DNA of 64,000 nt from Ustilago trichophora (GCA_900323505.1 OOIN01000030.1:558001-622000), one strand, 5' to 3'; shown: positions 1 through 10,060, numbered from the stretch's first letter. The notes: generated by a model not told the origin, from the letters alone. Translations and numbers: made by a program.

Positions 1-270
1 AGTACAGTACTTTTTTGTTGCTTTGCCGAAAAAAAGGCTCAATTTGCTCAGCATTTGGGCTGGAAAGGGTCCAACTCTCTGCGCTTGGACCTCACCGGAC
101 GAGCCACTTCCGCTCGTGCCCACTCTTCCACGTCGCTCGTCAACTACACTGCGCATTGCATTCGACCCCTCGCTCCTCTAATCACTCTCACCCACCGCGC
201 CCACACAGTTGCTATCAGACAGCTAGCTGTCCTTAGATTTCCACTCCCTTTTCCCCTCTGACCACCATCC
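1..270. other. Upstream region of prolyl oligopeptidase
   Basis: No gene is supported here. The stretch is pyrimidine-rich towards the ATG at 271 and probably holds the promoter and 5' leader. It opens with the motif AGTACAGTAC, which recurs in other intergenic regions of this window. Confidence 0.4.
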
Positions 271-2802
271 ATGTTGAGCGGACTCGCATCACGATCGCTT
301 GCACGTCGCATTCCCCTCCTTAGAGTCTCAACACCTTCTCTACACTCTGCAGCTTACACTCGACGCACCCTCTCATACACTCCCCTCTCATACACTCCCC
401 TCTCATACAATCCCCTCAACATGTCGGCAAGCAACGCTCCCGGATGGTCCACCACTCCCAACCCATACCCCCAAGCTCGCCGCGATGACAAGGCCTCGCT
501 CACCTACAAGTCGGCCGCCCATGGATCCGTCACAGTCCCCGAGCCCTACATCTGGTTGGAGCAGCCTCCTTCCCAATCCCAGGAAACCAAGGAGTGGGTC
601 CATGCACAGGCCAAACTCACTCAGAGCTACCTCGATGGTTGCCAGCCTGATCTGGACATTCTCAAGTCTCGCATCGAAAAGAACTTTGACTTTGCCCGTG
701 TCTCCTGCCCCTCCCTCAAGGGCGATGGCAAGTACTACATGTCTTACAACTCTGGTCTCTCTCCACAGTCGCTCATTTACAGAGCCACCAAACAGCAGGT
801 AGACGGCAATGCCGGAAAGAACCAGCGTGATCCCCTCGGTGACATCTTTTTCGACTCCAACCTGCTCAGTGTAGATGGTACTGTTGCCCTCAGCTTTACC
901 ACATTCTCCCACTCGGGCAAGTACATGGCATATGGTATCAGCAAGAGCGGCAGTGACTGGGTCGAGATCTTTATCCGCGAAACCGCAAAACCGTTCAAGC
1001 TCGACGATGCTCACTACAATGCGAACGGTACCATCAAGCTGTCCAAGGAAGAGCTCGCCAAGTACATTGATGCCACCGGTGGCAAGGACCGTCTCGAGGA
1101 CAGGCTCGAAAACGTCAAATTCTCCGGAGCCACTTTTACCCACGATGACAAGGGACTCTTCTACCAGACCTATCCTTCCGCCTCTGTGACTGACAAAGGT
1201 ACCGAGACAGATGCCAACAAGGATGCTCAATTGTGGTTCCACCGCATCGGCACTTCGCAGTCCGAAGACGTGCTCGTGGTCAGCAAGGATCTCAAGGTGC
1301 CCGAGTCCATGTGGAGCACCAACATCTCGCACGACGGTAACTTCCTCATGCTCTACAACAGCAAGGACACCGACACTAAGGAGCGTGTCTATGTGCTGCC
1401 TCTCCAGGATCAGGGTCTCAGTGCGTCCAACGAGCTCAAATGGATCCCACTCGCTCTTTCGTTCAAGTACGTGCTCAACTACATCACCAACAAGGGCAAT
1501 CGTTTCTACTTTATGACCAACAAGGATGCTCCCAACTACCGCCTTGTCTCGGTCGACATTGATCCATCCAAAGCACAGCAAACCAACAACGTTTGGGAGC
1601 TGACTGGCGAGGACGCTGAGCTGAAGGATGTCGTCGCAGAGGAAAAGGATGCCCTACTGTCGTCGGTCCAGGTGATCGACCACAACAAGCTGCTCGTCGT
1701 CTACTCGCGCGATGTCAAAGACGAACTCTACCAGTACGAGCTCGAGTCTGGTAAGCGTGTCGAGCGTCTGCTTCCCGACTTGGTGGGCACCATTGACCAA
1801 ATTGCAGCACGACACAAGGATGACCATGCTTTCGTCAAATTTGGCTCGTTTGTCAACCCCGGTCAGATCGTCAGGTTGGACTGGGAGACCAATTCGGCTC
1901 CTAACGCTACAAAGGCCAAGCAGACCGCATACTACGACACACAGGTGGAGGGCATCAAGGCGGACGACTTTGTCTCGGAGCAAGTCTTTATCACCTCCAA
2001 GGACGGTACCCGTGTACCCATGTTTGTGACGCACCCCAAGACGGTTCAGAAGGACGGATCTGCGCCTGCGATCCTCTACTTCTATGGTGGATTCAATATA
2101 AGCATCACTCCAGTGTTCTCGCCCTCGATGATGTCCTGGATCTCATCTTACAATGGTGTTTTGGCGTTTGTCAACTGTCGCGGAGGCGGCGAGTACGGTG
2201 ACAAGTGGCACGAGGCAGGAACGCTGCTCAACAAGCAAAACGTCTTTGACGATGCGCTCTCTGCCGCCAAGTATCTCCACGAGTCTGGCTATGCGGCCAA
2301 GGGCAAGATCATCCTCTCTGGAGGCTCCAACGGCGGTCTCGGTGTAGCGGCATGCATCAACCAGCAGCTTCCCGAGCACGGCATCGGCGCAGGCATTGCC
2401 GATGTAGGAGTGATGGACATGCTCAAATTCCACACGTGGACCATTGGCAAGGCTTGGTGTGCCGACTACGGCAACCCTTCAGAGGACCCCGAGATCTTTG
2501 ACTATGTCAAGAAATACTCGCCCTTGCACAACGTTGACCCGAACAAGGTGTACCCAACGACGGTGCTGGCATGTGCCGATCATGACGATAGGGTGGTACC
2601 TGCTCACAGCTTTAAGCTGATGGCAGAGATGCAGCACCAGTTGGCCAACAACCCGAATCCGCTGCTGTTGAGGGTCGAGATCGATGCGGGACACGGTGCC
2701 GGTAAGAGCACGCAGAAGCGAATTCAGGAAGCGGCGGAGAAGTACAGTATTGTAGGCAAGGCGTTGGGTCTCAAAATTCGGGAAGAGGGTAGTCGACTCT
2801 GA
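271..2802 (+). CDS. Prolyl oligopeptidase (peptidase S9A)
   Basis: An intronless 843-residue serine peptidase of the prolyl oligopeptidase family, which cleaves short peptides after proline. The N-terminal half reads as the beta-propeller (start near VPEPYIWLEQ) and the C-terminal third as the alpha/beta hydrolase. The nucleophile Ser lies in GGSNGG, the catalytic Asp in ADHDDRVVP and the His in DAGHGAGKS near the C-terminus, so all three catalytic residues are present. Two in-frame ATGs compete. The first (271) adds about 50 residues rich in Arg, Leu and Ser with no acidic residue, like a mitochondrial presequence. The second (421, MSASNAPGW) gives the usual cytosolic length of about 790 residues. 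The family assignment is firm; the dual start and dual location are inference. Confidence 0.95.
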   Translation: MLSGLASRSLARRIPLLRVSTPSLHSAAYTRRTLSYTPLSYTPLSYNPLNMSASNAPGWSTTPNPYPQARRDDKASLTYKSAAHGSVTVPEPYIWLEQPPSQSQETKEWVHAQAKLTQSYLDGCQPDLDILKSRIEKNFDFARVSCPSLKGDGKYYMSYNSGLSPQSLIYRATKQQVDGNAGKNQRDPLGDIFFDSNLLSVDGTVALSFTTFSHSGKYMAYGISKSGSDWVEIFIRETAKPFKLDDAHYNANGTIKLSKEELAKYIDATGGKDRLEDRLENVKFSGATFTHDDKGLFYQTYPSASVTDKGTETDANKDAQLWFHRIGTSQSEDVLVVSKDLKVPESMWSTNISHDGNFLMLYNSKDTDTKERVYVLPLQDQGLSASNELKWIPLALSFKYVLNYITNKGNRFYFMTNKDAPNYRLVSVDIDPSKAQQTNNVWELTGEDAELKDVVAEEKDALLSSVQVIDHNKLLVVYSRDVKDELYQYELESGKRVERLLPDLVGTIDQIAARHKDDHAFVKFGSFVNPGQIVRLDWETNSAPNATKAKQTAYYDTQVEGIKADDFVSEQVFITSKDGTRVPMFVTHPKTVQKDGSAPAILYFYGGFNISITPVFSPSMMSWISSYNGVLAFVNCRGGGEYGDKWHEAGTLLNKQNVFDDALSAAKYLHESGYAAKGKIILSGGSNGGLGVAACINQQLPEHGIGAGIADVGVMDMLKFHTWTIGKAWCADYGNPSEDPEIFDYVKKYSPLHNVDPNKVYPTTVLACADHDDRVVPAHSFKLMAEMQHQLANNPNPLLLRVEIDAGHGAGKSTQKRIQEAAEKYSIVGKALGLKIREEGSRL
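371..415 (+). repeat. 15-bp coding tandem repeat (x3)
   Basis: Three copies of TCTCATACACTCCCC (the last with one change) encode a repeated S-Y-T/N-P-L unit in the N-terminal extension of the oligopeptidase, just before the second in-frame ATG. Confidence 0.9.
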
Positions 2803-3463
2803 TCTTCTGGACTTGGGGCTATCTCTTGAGTATTTGATCTCATTCCAATTTTCCATACCTACCCATTTGTGAGGTTGTGATGTTTCATCATCGCCGTTTT
2901 GTGAATGTCTTTGGATGTGTGGTGTTGTCATCCTTCCAGGTCGACGTTTGAAAGTCACGTCACGAGATGCGTGGTTAGGCTTTGAGACGTGTCACGCGTC
3001 GCGTAAATTGCACGCTTTATGTGCGGAGAAGTAGCGGCGAGATGTGATTGGATGCTTGCTTTGCTCGCTTTGTTCTGTGTGTGAGAGACCTTTTTTTCTT
3101 TTTATTTTTTCATTTTCTTCTGCTGCGCCAGGGTTCATTGTGCACGAGCCAGGAATCGGTTACACAAAGCATTCCTTCCCTTATCCATCCATCCATCCGT
3201 CCGTCTTTCTTCATTCAACCATCCATCTTTCCATCCATCGGTTCGTCCCAAGCTTGGACACGGAATACTTCCTACTGTCAACCTTCTTTCGCTTCATCTT
3301 TAACATTCTGGATCGAAATCTTTTCTCTCTCCCTCTCAACTCTCCGACATTACGCTCTTTTGTTTTGAAGCGCAGTGACTGGACAAGAAAGCCCCTCACA
3401 CTACCCATCCATCCTTCGTCACTTCTGACATACACAAAGTTTCCTTAATACACAACACCAATC
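2803..3463. other. Intergenic, tandem-arranged genes
   Basis: This holds the 3' end of the oligopeptidase and the promoter of the SRA gene. Visible structure is limited to an imperfect ATCC-type microsatellite at about 3181-3240 and CT-rich sequence close to the downstream ATG. The short open frames here are simple-sequence translations and I do not call them. Confidence 0.5.
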
Positions 3464-5335
3464 ATGGTCCGCGAAGACACCCTCGACTACGAGCAGCAAC
3501 GCGAAGCAAACATCCGAGCCAACCACGAGCTTCTTTCTTCACTTGGAATTGCGCCTGCTAAAAAAGCTGCCACTCGTTCCACTCTTGTTGGCGTCAAATC
3601 TACTCGCTCAGCAACAGTCGCTGCTAATGGTGGCGCGGCATCAAAGCGTCAAACGCGCAATCCTACGTCCGGCTCAAGTGGGAAATCTGCCACCGCAGCA
3701 CAGCAGCAAACCAACGAGAATGCGCAAGACAACGAGGAGGCGGAGCCCATAGATGCAGATGGCGGAGATGAAGATTACGAAGCGCAACGGGCAGCCAACA
3801 TTCGAGCCAATTTAGAGCTCATGATGTCTCTCGGGTTGTATCAGACCTCTGCATCTATCAACCCTAAACCTGCTGCTACGCCCAAAGCTGCACCTAAACC
3901 CAAGACCAGCTCTTCTTCTTCTTCTAGTCATGCGGCGATTATGGAGAGACCCAAAAGAATCACGAGAAGAGTCTCACGAATGCTCGATTCACCACGTCAA
4001 CCTTTCAGCAGTATTAGGAAGATGAAACGTGCTCTTAGTGATGATTTTATCTATCCTTCTTCTGGCAAGCGTTCCCGTCGTCGTGGATCCTACACCCCTT
4101 CTGACGAATTCGAATCGGATTCAGACTCAGCATACACTCCCAGCCGTTCCAAACGTTATAAGGGAGGCAATCCGTTCGCACGGCGCTCTCTCAACCCTAC
4201 TCGCTCCTACAGAGATTCAACAGAACTCCAACGATCGGCTGATCGACTGGGTGTGCGTATTCACGATCCGAAGCGGTTTGGTTCGATTCCTGGAATTCCG
4301 GTTGGTACGTGGTGGGAGAAACGTATTCACTGCAGTACCGATGCCGTCCATGCCCCCACCGTCGCCGGCATCTCTGGAGACGCCTCTGTAGGCTGTTGGA
4401 GCATCTGTCTTTCCGGAGGTTACGAAGATGATATAGACTCTGGAACCTCATTTACCTATACCGGTAGTGGAGGTCGAGATTTGAAAGGTACAAAGCAGAA
4501 TCCAAAGAATCTTCGAACCGCTCCTCAGAGCAAGGATCAGAGTTGGGATGGGAAAAATGCAGCTTTAAAGAAATCAGTAGAAACAGGAAAACCAATTAGA
4601 GTGGTAAGAGGTTATAAGGGCGCGAACGAATATTGTCCCAAGGAAGGATATGTTTATAGTGGATTGTATAGGGTAAAGAAGGCGTGGATGGAAAGGGGTG
4701 CAAGTGGATTTTTGGTTTGTAGGTTTGAGTTTGAACGTTTGCAAGGGCAGGATGTTTTGCCGACTTTTGATCATAGTGTTCAAGACGAAGAAGAGGAGGG
4801 GGAGAATGCAAATGAGCAAGAGAAAGATAATGAGGAGGAGGAGGAGGAGGGGGAGGGGGAGGGGGAGGGGGAGGAGGAGGATGATGAAGTAAGAGAAGTT
4901 ACTCAAAGAGAAATTCGACTTCTTAATCGAATCAAATCCATCTCTTCATCCTCCATCAAAAATCAACCCACTATCGACCTCACCTCACCTTCACCTGAAC
5001 CTGAACCTTCACCTTCACCTTCACCTTCACCTTCTCCTAATCCTCTTTCCGTCTCTCTCTTGGAATCAACACTAACATCACCTTCACCTCATCCAATCCT
5101 TCAAACAAACTCGAAAGATCACCCATTCGATCGTTCTGCATACATCATCATCTCGTCCTCCTCCTCGGATTCGAATTCAGATTCTGATAAAGAAGAAGGT
5201 GAAACAGAACAACAACTTGAATTAGAACTTGATCAAAATCCAAAAATAAAACCAACACAAGGTTTGGCAAATAATCAATCTTGGGTTCCCTTTTCTTTCA
5301 GTCGATTCAGAAAAAACATCTCATCAATCGTCTGA
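3464..5335 (+). CDS. SRA/YDG-domain protein (UHRF1-like reader)
   Basis: A 623-residue protein with one SRA-YDG domain at about residues 267-433 (VGTWWEKRIHC, SGGYEDDID, YVYSGLYRV, GFLVCRFEFERL). In UHRF1 and SUVH proteins this fold flips out and reads methylated or hemimethylated cytosine. No RING, Tudor, PHD or SET domain is seen, so this is a stand-alone SRA protein. The N-terminus carries two copies of a motif, YEQQREANIRANHELLSSLG at about residue 9 and a close copy near residue 105. An acidic tract (about 440-480) and a Ser-Pro repeat (about 507-525) follow the domain. A basic, Ser-rich region precedes it and may be nuclear targeting. The domain call is firm; the function as a DNA-modification reader is by family. 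Confidence 0.9.
   Translation: MVREDTLDYEQQREANIRANHELLSSLGIAPAKKAATRSTLVGVKSTRSATVAANGGAASKRQTRNPTSGSSGKSATAAQQQTNENAQDNEEAEPIDADGGDEDYEAQRAANIRANLELMMSLGLYQTSASINPKPAATPKAAPKPKTSSSSSSSHAAIMERPKRITRRVSRMLDSPRQPFSSIRKMKRALSDDFIYPSSGKRSRRRGSYTPSDEFESDSDSAYTPSRSKRYKGGNPFARRSLNPTRSYRDSTELQRSADRLGVRIHDPKRFGSIPGIPVGTWWEKRIHCSTDAVHAPTVAGISGDASVGCWSICLSGGYEDDIDSGTSFTYTGSGGRDLKGTKQNPKNLRTAPQSKDQSWDGKNAALKKSVETGKPIRVVRGYKGANEYCPKEGYVYSGLYRVKKAWMERGASGFLVCRFEFERLQGQDVLPTFDHSVQDEEEEGENANEQEKDNEEEEEEGEGEGEGEEEDDEVREVTQREIRLLNRIKSISSSSIKNQPTIDLTSPSPEPEPSPSPSPSPSPNPLSVSLLESTLTSPSPHPILQTNSKDHPFDRSAYIIISSSSSDSNSDSDKEEGETEQQLELELDQNPKIKPTQGLANNQSWVPFSFSRFRKNISSIV
4826..4882 (+). repeat. GAG/GGGGAG coding microsatellite
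   Basis: A purine-only run coding the Glu/Gly-rich acidic tract C-terminal to the SRA domain. Confidence 0.8.
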
Positions 5336-5798
5336 ACCTTTACCATTTCTTCCCACTCTACACTCCTACCGTTACTGTGCTGTACTGTATTTCATACCTT
5401 TCAACCAAACCAAAAAAAAAATAAAAAATAAAAAATAAAAAAAAAATAAACTTTGAAATACAGTATATAATATTACTCGTCATCGTCATCATACACCCAT
5501 TTGAACTCAAACCACTAGTTACACCAACACAAGCTCTCTAACTTTAGCCATACTATGTAATCTTTGTGCAAAAGTCGCACACTCCAATCACCACCCCACC
5601 GATTTCCCCCACGACTCAAAACCACACTACACTGGAAAAAATCAACATCTAATCTCGAGTTTCAACCTCCAACCTAACCTGTATCCTTACCAACGTCAAT
5701 TCAGACATTTCCGGAAATCCATTTCTCCAAAAGGTCTTGTTTGTTCGATGAAAGGCATACTGTATGTGTTTTAATTACGAAAAATCTACTGGTGCAAA
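5336..5798. other. Convergent 3' intergenic region
   Basis: This lies between the stop codons of the SRA gene (+) and the Vps5 gene (-). It contains an A-rich tract with interspersed T at about 5411-5450 and two TACTGTA-type motifs (5381, 5758). No gene is seen. Confidence 0.6.
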
Positions 5799-8564
5799 TC
5801 AAGCCGAACAAGATCGTGTCTCTTGATCGGTAATGGATGGATCATTACCAATGAGATTTTTAGAACCATCGATTGAGGTTTGATGATCAGCGACCATATT
5901 CACCTCTTTGTTTTCTGCAGAAGGGGTGTCAGCGTGAGAAGGGTTATTGTAGGACGTGGTAGGAGGTGCAGTCTTGTCGGTTTCAGTAGTGGTGATTTGA
6001 GGTTCCGAGACTGATGGGTTTGCAACTTTGACTTGCTGCTTTGATTCCTGTTCTCCGGAATCGACAGCTGTATCAAGAGGAGTTGATGTAGGTTGTGCAA
6101 TGTCTTGACCAGTCGCAGTCGATATGTGAGATTGGCTTCTCGACATTTCCGACTGCTGCTCCTGCTGCTGTTGTTTTTGTTGTTCTTGTTGTACCTCCTC
6201 CTCCTCCTCCTCTTGCTCCTCCTGCTGGGCACTCGCCAGCACCTGCACCCCAGTCTGCCGACTCAACAGCTCCGTATACCCCATCCACTCTTCCACCAAC
6301 TCCTCCTGTCTCCTAACCATATCACCCAACCATTCCCCTATCACCTTTTTAAAATCCAACACCCTTTCCAAATCCAACCTCTCCATTTCATCCTTACACC
6401 TTGCCGAAACCGTATCGAACAATCTCTGTGCATCCAACGCCTTTGTCTCTGCCTCTGTCACCTCTTGCAACAAACTCTGAAATTGTGCACCCCCAGAAGA
6501 CGGATTGGCCGCTTTATACTTATCGAACCTCGACCTAGTTTTCCGCAATTCATCAGCACAGCGTGCAGATTTCGCCCATACCTCGGTCCGAACTTTAAAG
6601 GCCTTCCTAACAGATCCAACCACCCGCTCGTATTCATACATCGTAGTCCCTAATTGACGAACATCCGCTTCGGCTTGAACATCTTCCAACTCCATCGCTC
6701 GCCGTTTGACTTCGGCTAGACCTGCGAAACAGGTACTGAGCGATCGACTGAGACTGGAGCCAGAAAGGGTGGTGAGGACTTGGGAGAGATCGTGGGTGGA
6801 TTGTACCATGTGCTTGCGTTGGTTGCTGAGCGCAGAAACGGATTTCACCATGCCTTTGAGCGCGTTTTCGAGAGAATCGAGGTAGATTTTCTGCTCGTTG
6901 AACCATTCATCGTTTTCTTCAAAGCTGTAGGCTGACAGTGCACCAGATGAGAGCGAGGATGTTGAAGGAACTACGCTGCCTAGTAGGGCACTGCCCCAGG
7001 ATTTGTACGTCTTCTGTTCCGGAGTAACGATGGGTCCTTTGACAGCATCGCGCTGCTTGACGTCGGCAGCAAAGTTCTCCGACTCCAAAAAGAGCCGAAA
7101 ATCATCATCCTGCTGCAAAAGTGGATGGTTGGCGATCTTGTTGATACACGTTTCCAGACCGATCCTCCTCGCCTCGATAAGCTCGGCTGCGAATCGACCG
7201 ATGGATACCTTCTCGGGTACGGGCGGAACAATGATGCCCGGATTGTTTTGCACCAGGGCGGCATGCAACCAGCGAAAATCCCGATATCGTCTCAAAGAGG
7301 AGAACTGCGAAGATCGGAAGGTGGGACAGTCGGTATGGGTGCGGACGGTGTAGACGATATGGGCGGTCATGGGGTCGCCGATACGCTGGGGATCGCCGAC
7401 TTTGATGGTGAAATTCCAATTGCGGCGGTGAAGTCGTTCGTAGCCTTCACGATCGCGCGCGTCTTGGAGCTGGTCGAACGAGGGACGGTGATACAGGCGG
7501 GGTTGCTGCGTTGCAGATGGTGCAGCAGCGGTAGTACTGGCAGTGTACAGGTCGGCGTGGTTACGTTCCGCTTCGGCAGAGCTGCGAGATGGAACGGACG
7601 ATCCAACGGAGGCAACAGAAGTAGTGAGGTTAGCTGACCCATTTGTAGACACACAACCAGCAGGCGTTGGCGATCCAGTCGTATCTATAGGAAACGCAAC
7701 CTGGTTATTCCTCGGCGAAGGTTGACCGTATCCGTCCTCATCCGAATCATCCTTGGCGTGGCGCACAGCTGTATCAAGATGTGCTGGACCCGTGAGACTC
7801 GACTTTCGGACCGCACCTCCGAACATGGTGCTCTCATCCGTAAGCGAAGTCAACCGAGCAGCACTGCTGGCGCTGAGAGACCTTTGGGGCAGTGTGGAGC
7901 CGAGACGCTGCCTCTCGCGAGCAGCTGCAAGGTTGAGTGGGCTTTCCTCTACGACAGAGCCCGTGGGTGTTGCGTCTGTAGCGAGGATTTCGACGGCGGG
8001 GTGTTGTGGTGGTGCACTGGAAGTATGTTTGGGGGGAGGCGGGGTGTCGGGGCGATGTCCGCTCTTTATGGAGGAGGGTGGATGCGAGCTGGTGGGTGAG
8101 GGTAGGCCAGAGGTAGCTGGTGGGGTCGGTCGAGCTTTGAGTGAGTTGAAGGACGGATGTGGGGAACCGGGTTCGCGATCGGTGCTTGCTTCGCCTACTT
8201 CGCTGGAAGGCGGGGCGGAATCGGTAACAGTTTTTGACGCTGCAGACTCTGTTGGCTTGTCGTCGCTTCCGTCTGCTGCGGCGAGTTCCTTATCCGCTTG
8301 TTCCTCCTCGGCCTTCTTGTTGCTCTCTGCCTCTTCGGCTTCCTTCTGCTTGCGCGCTTCTTCTTCTACTTGGCGTTGTGCTTTGGCTTGTGCTTCGGCT
8401 TGCTCTGCAGCTACTCTCTTTTCTTCTTCGAGCTGTCGTTGTCGTTGCGCTTCCTCCTCGGCCTGACGTTTTTGGCGTTCTTCTTCTTCTTCTTCCTTTC
8501 GCCGTCTTTGTTCTGCTTCGGCGGCCAGTTGGGCTTGTTCTTCTTCTACTTTGAGTTTGTACAT
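5799..8564 (-). CDS. vps5: Sorting nexin Vps5 (retromer PX-BAR)
   Basis: A 921-residue sorting nexin. The PX domain lies at about residues 380-500 (FTIKVGDPQRIGD, RRYRDFRWLHAAL, IVPPVPEK, NHPLLQQDDDFRLFLES), with the RRYRDF and PPxPEK phosphoinositide-binding elements. It is followed by a long helical region matching the Vps5 BAR domain (about 540-770). Vps5 with Vps17 forms the membrane-bending half of retromer, which recycles cargo from endosomes to the Golgi. The N-terminus is a Glu/Arg/Gln-rich coiled coil, then a Ser/Pro-rich linker; the C-terminus is Gln-rich. The ATG follows TAG directly in frame, after a pyrimidine-rich stretch with a CTGAC branch-like motif. That TAG could be a splice acceptor, so an upstream exon or 5'UTR intron is possible. 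The MAT2B-like gene upstream on the same strand ends only 136 bp away. Confidence 0.9.
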   Translation of the reverse strand: MYKLKVEEEQAQLAAEAEQRRRKEEEEEERQKRQAEEEAQRQRQLEEEKRVAAEQAEAQAKAQRQVEEEARKQKEAEEAESNKKAEEEQADKELAAADGSDDKPTESAASKTVTDSAPPSSEVGEASTDREPGSPHPSFNSLKARPTPPATSGLPSPTSSHPPSSIKSGHRPDTPPPPKHTSSAPPQHPAVEILATDATPTGSVVEESPLNLAAARERQRLGSTLPQRSLSASSAARLTSLTDESTMFGGAVRKSSLTGPAHLDTAVRHAKDDSDEDGYGQPSPRNNQVAFPIDTTGSPTPAGCVSTNGSANLTTSVASVGSSVPSRSSAEAERNHADLYTASTTAAAPSATQQPRLYHRPSFDQLQDARDREGYERLHRRNWNFTIKVGDPQRIGDPMTAHIVYTVRTHTDCPTFRSSQFSSLRRYRDFRWLHAALVQNNPGIIVPPVPEKVSIGRFAAELIEARRIGLETCINKIANHPLLQQDDDFRLFLESENFAADVKQRDAVKGPIVTPEQKTYKSWGSALLGSVVPSTSSLSSGALSAYSFEENDEWFNEQKIYLDSLENALKGMVKSVSALSNQRKHMVQSTHDLSQVLTTLSGSSLSRSLSTCFAGLAEVKRRAMELEDVQAEADVRQLGTTMYEYERVVGSVRKAFKVRTEVWAKSARCADELRKTRSRFDKYKAANPSSGGAQFQSLLQEVTEAETKALDAQRLFDTVSARCKDEMERLDLERVLDFKKVIGEWLGDMVRRQEELVEEWMGYTELLSRQTGVQVLASAQQEEQEEEEEEVQQEQQKQQQQEQQSEMSRSQSHISTATGQDIAQPTSTPLDTAVDSGEQESKQQVKVANPSVSEPQITTTETDKTAPPTTSYNNPSHADTPSAENKEVNMVADHQTSIDGSKNLIGNDPSITDQETRSCSA

Positions 8565-8700
8565 CTAATCGAGATCAAAAGCAGGAAAAGAGACGCAGAG
8601 AAGATGCACAGGTCAGCCAGGGTTCAAGTCTTGGGATTTCTGGTGCTAGTCTGTACATGCGCGACAAGTGGCTTGGACGCAGTAACGAATAAGAGAGACG

Positions 8701-9657
8701 TCAGAGCATCTCGCGCTGTGCACGTACCTCTGCAAGATAAGGTCTCCACCAATCCTCAAACGAAGTGTATTCGATGGGTACACCGTAGTCTTCGAGCACC
8801 GAGGTGTCGAGTTTGCAATGCCTTGGACGAGGCGTGGCGGCCATGGGATCGACTTCGTATTCTGGATCGAGCAAATCGGTGCGCGTATCAAAGCCGACCA
8901 AGTTGGCGATTCTGCTGAGTACCATGCACATGTCGTACTTTGTCATGGCTTCCTTGGCGGTAAAGTGGGTGATGGGAGGGACGGGATTGGAAGTGTCGCT
9001 GTGGAGGATGGCGAGCTTGAGAATGGCTTTGGCGACATCGGCGACGTTGGTTGGGTATCGGACTGCGTAGGCGTCGCATTTTTTGAGCGAGTTGGAGCCG
9101 GCGGGGGGCTGGATAGCGTTGAGCAAGACATTTACGGCGGACTCATCGTTGGTGATGGTCTTTCCGTACAAGACCGGCACGCGAAGGTTGGTGTAGTAGC
9201 CCGGCTTGGCATGATCTGCTATTGCGCGCTCGCCTTGAAGCTTGCTGACTCCGTATGCGTTGAGAGGATTGGGGGCATCATCGACCTTGTATGGAGGTTT
9301 GGAGCCGTCAAAGACGTAATCGGTCGAGATGTTGATGAGCAATGGTACCTTGTCGAGGCTGGAAGCGAGGGAAGCAATGCTAGCAGGTACGTCGACGTTG
9401 ATTGCCTGAGACGCGGCTGGGTCGTTTTCAACAATGTCAGGACGACGTTCGGCGGCTGTGTGGATGATGAGATCGGGTTGAAAGTCTCGCAAGCATGCCT
9501 CGACAGCGGCTGCATCGGTGAGATCAAGCTTGATGAGTTGTTTGGAAGGATCGGAGCGTGTAAAGGCGAGCGCTTTGGTGTCGAAGCCCTTTTCGATGCA
9601 TTGCTGGTGGACGGCACGGCCTAGCAAGCCAGATGCACCAGTGATAAGCACCTTCAT
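8701..9657 (-). CDS. MAT2B-like NAD(P)-binding reductase (RmlD family)
   Basis: A 318-residue extended short-chain dehydrogenase of the RmlD/MAT2B type. It begins with the Rossmann motif ITGASGLLG (residues about 5-13), has the family-typical AAERRPDIVENDP segment, STDYVFDG, and the YGVSKLQGE catalytic Tyr-x3-Lys. The closest family is the regulatory beta subunit of methionine adenosyltransferase and dTDP-4-dehydrorhamnose reductases. In an ascomycete or basidiomycete without rhamnose synthesis, the MAT2B-like role is the more likely. It runs in the same direction as the Vps5 gene downstream and divergently from the HAD phosphatase. Confidence 0.85.
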   Translation of the reverse strand: MKVLITGASGLLGRAVHQQCIEKGFDTKALAFTRSDPSKQLIKLDLTDAAAVEACLRDFQPDLIIHTAAERRPDIVENDPAASQAINVDVPASIASLASSLDKVPLLINISTDYVFDGSKPPYKVDDAPNPLNAYGVSKLQGERAIADHAKPGYYTNLRVPVLYGKTITNDESAVNVLLNAIQPPAGSNSLKKCDAYAVRYPTNVADVAKAILKLAILHSDTSNPVPPITHFTAKEAMTKYDMCMVLSRIANLVGFDTRTDLLDPEYEVDPMAATPRPRHCKLDTSVLEDYGVPIEYTSFEDWWRPYLAEVRAQREML

Positions 9658-9800
9658 TGTCCAAGATGGTGGTGATGAGCAGAAAAAGGCCGAAAAAAGG
9701 AAGGGCTCTTCAGAGATGAGCTCTGAGCTGTATGCTGCTATGCAGTCCGACGGAGGAGTAATTCGTCACAGTGAGGCTGAAAGTGAAGGTCGTAAGGTAA

Positions 9801-9868
9801 TGTGATGTGATGTGATGTGATGTGATGTGATGCGATGCGATGAGATAGAATGGAATAGAATGGAATGG
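9801..9868. repeat. TGATG pentanucleotide microsatellite
   Basis: About seven tandem TGATG units followed by degenerate TGCGA and TGGAA units. Confidence 0.9.
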
Positions 9869-10060
9869 TGAAAGGTGTGAGGGTGAGAAAAGTGTCAGGT
9901 CTCAGGGTGCACCATTCGACTGTCCATCCGTGCATCCAACCAACACACACGCTTGGAAATCTACCCAAAAACAGGTCCGAGAGCCGCTCAGCTCCACACA
10001 CCACACCTCTGAAAAATCAGCGTGGGCGACAAGCAGAGTCATTCATGTCCTTCTTCACTT

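Noticed and set aside
403..1581. 392-residue minus-strand open frame over the oligopeptidase
   Set aside because: Shadow of the sense gene, which has complete catalytic motifs.
8565..8700. Extra 5' exon for the Vps5 gene
   Set aside because: The acceptor-like TAG and branch-like CTGAC are present, but no ATG with an in-phase donor fits between this gene and the MAT2B-like stop.
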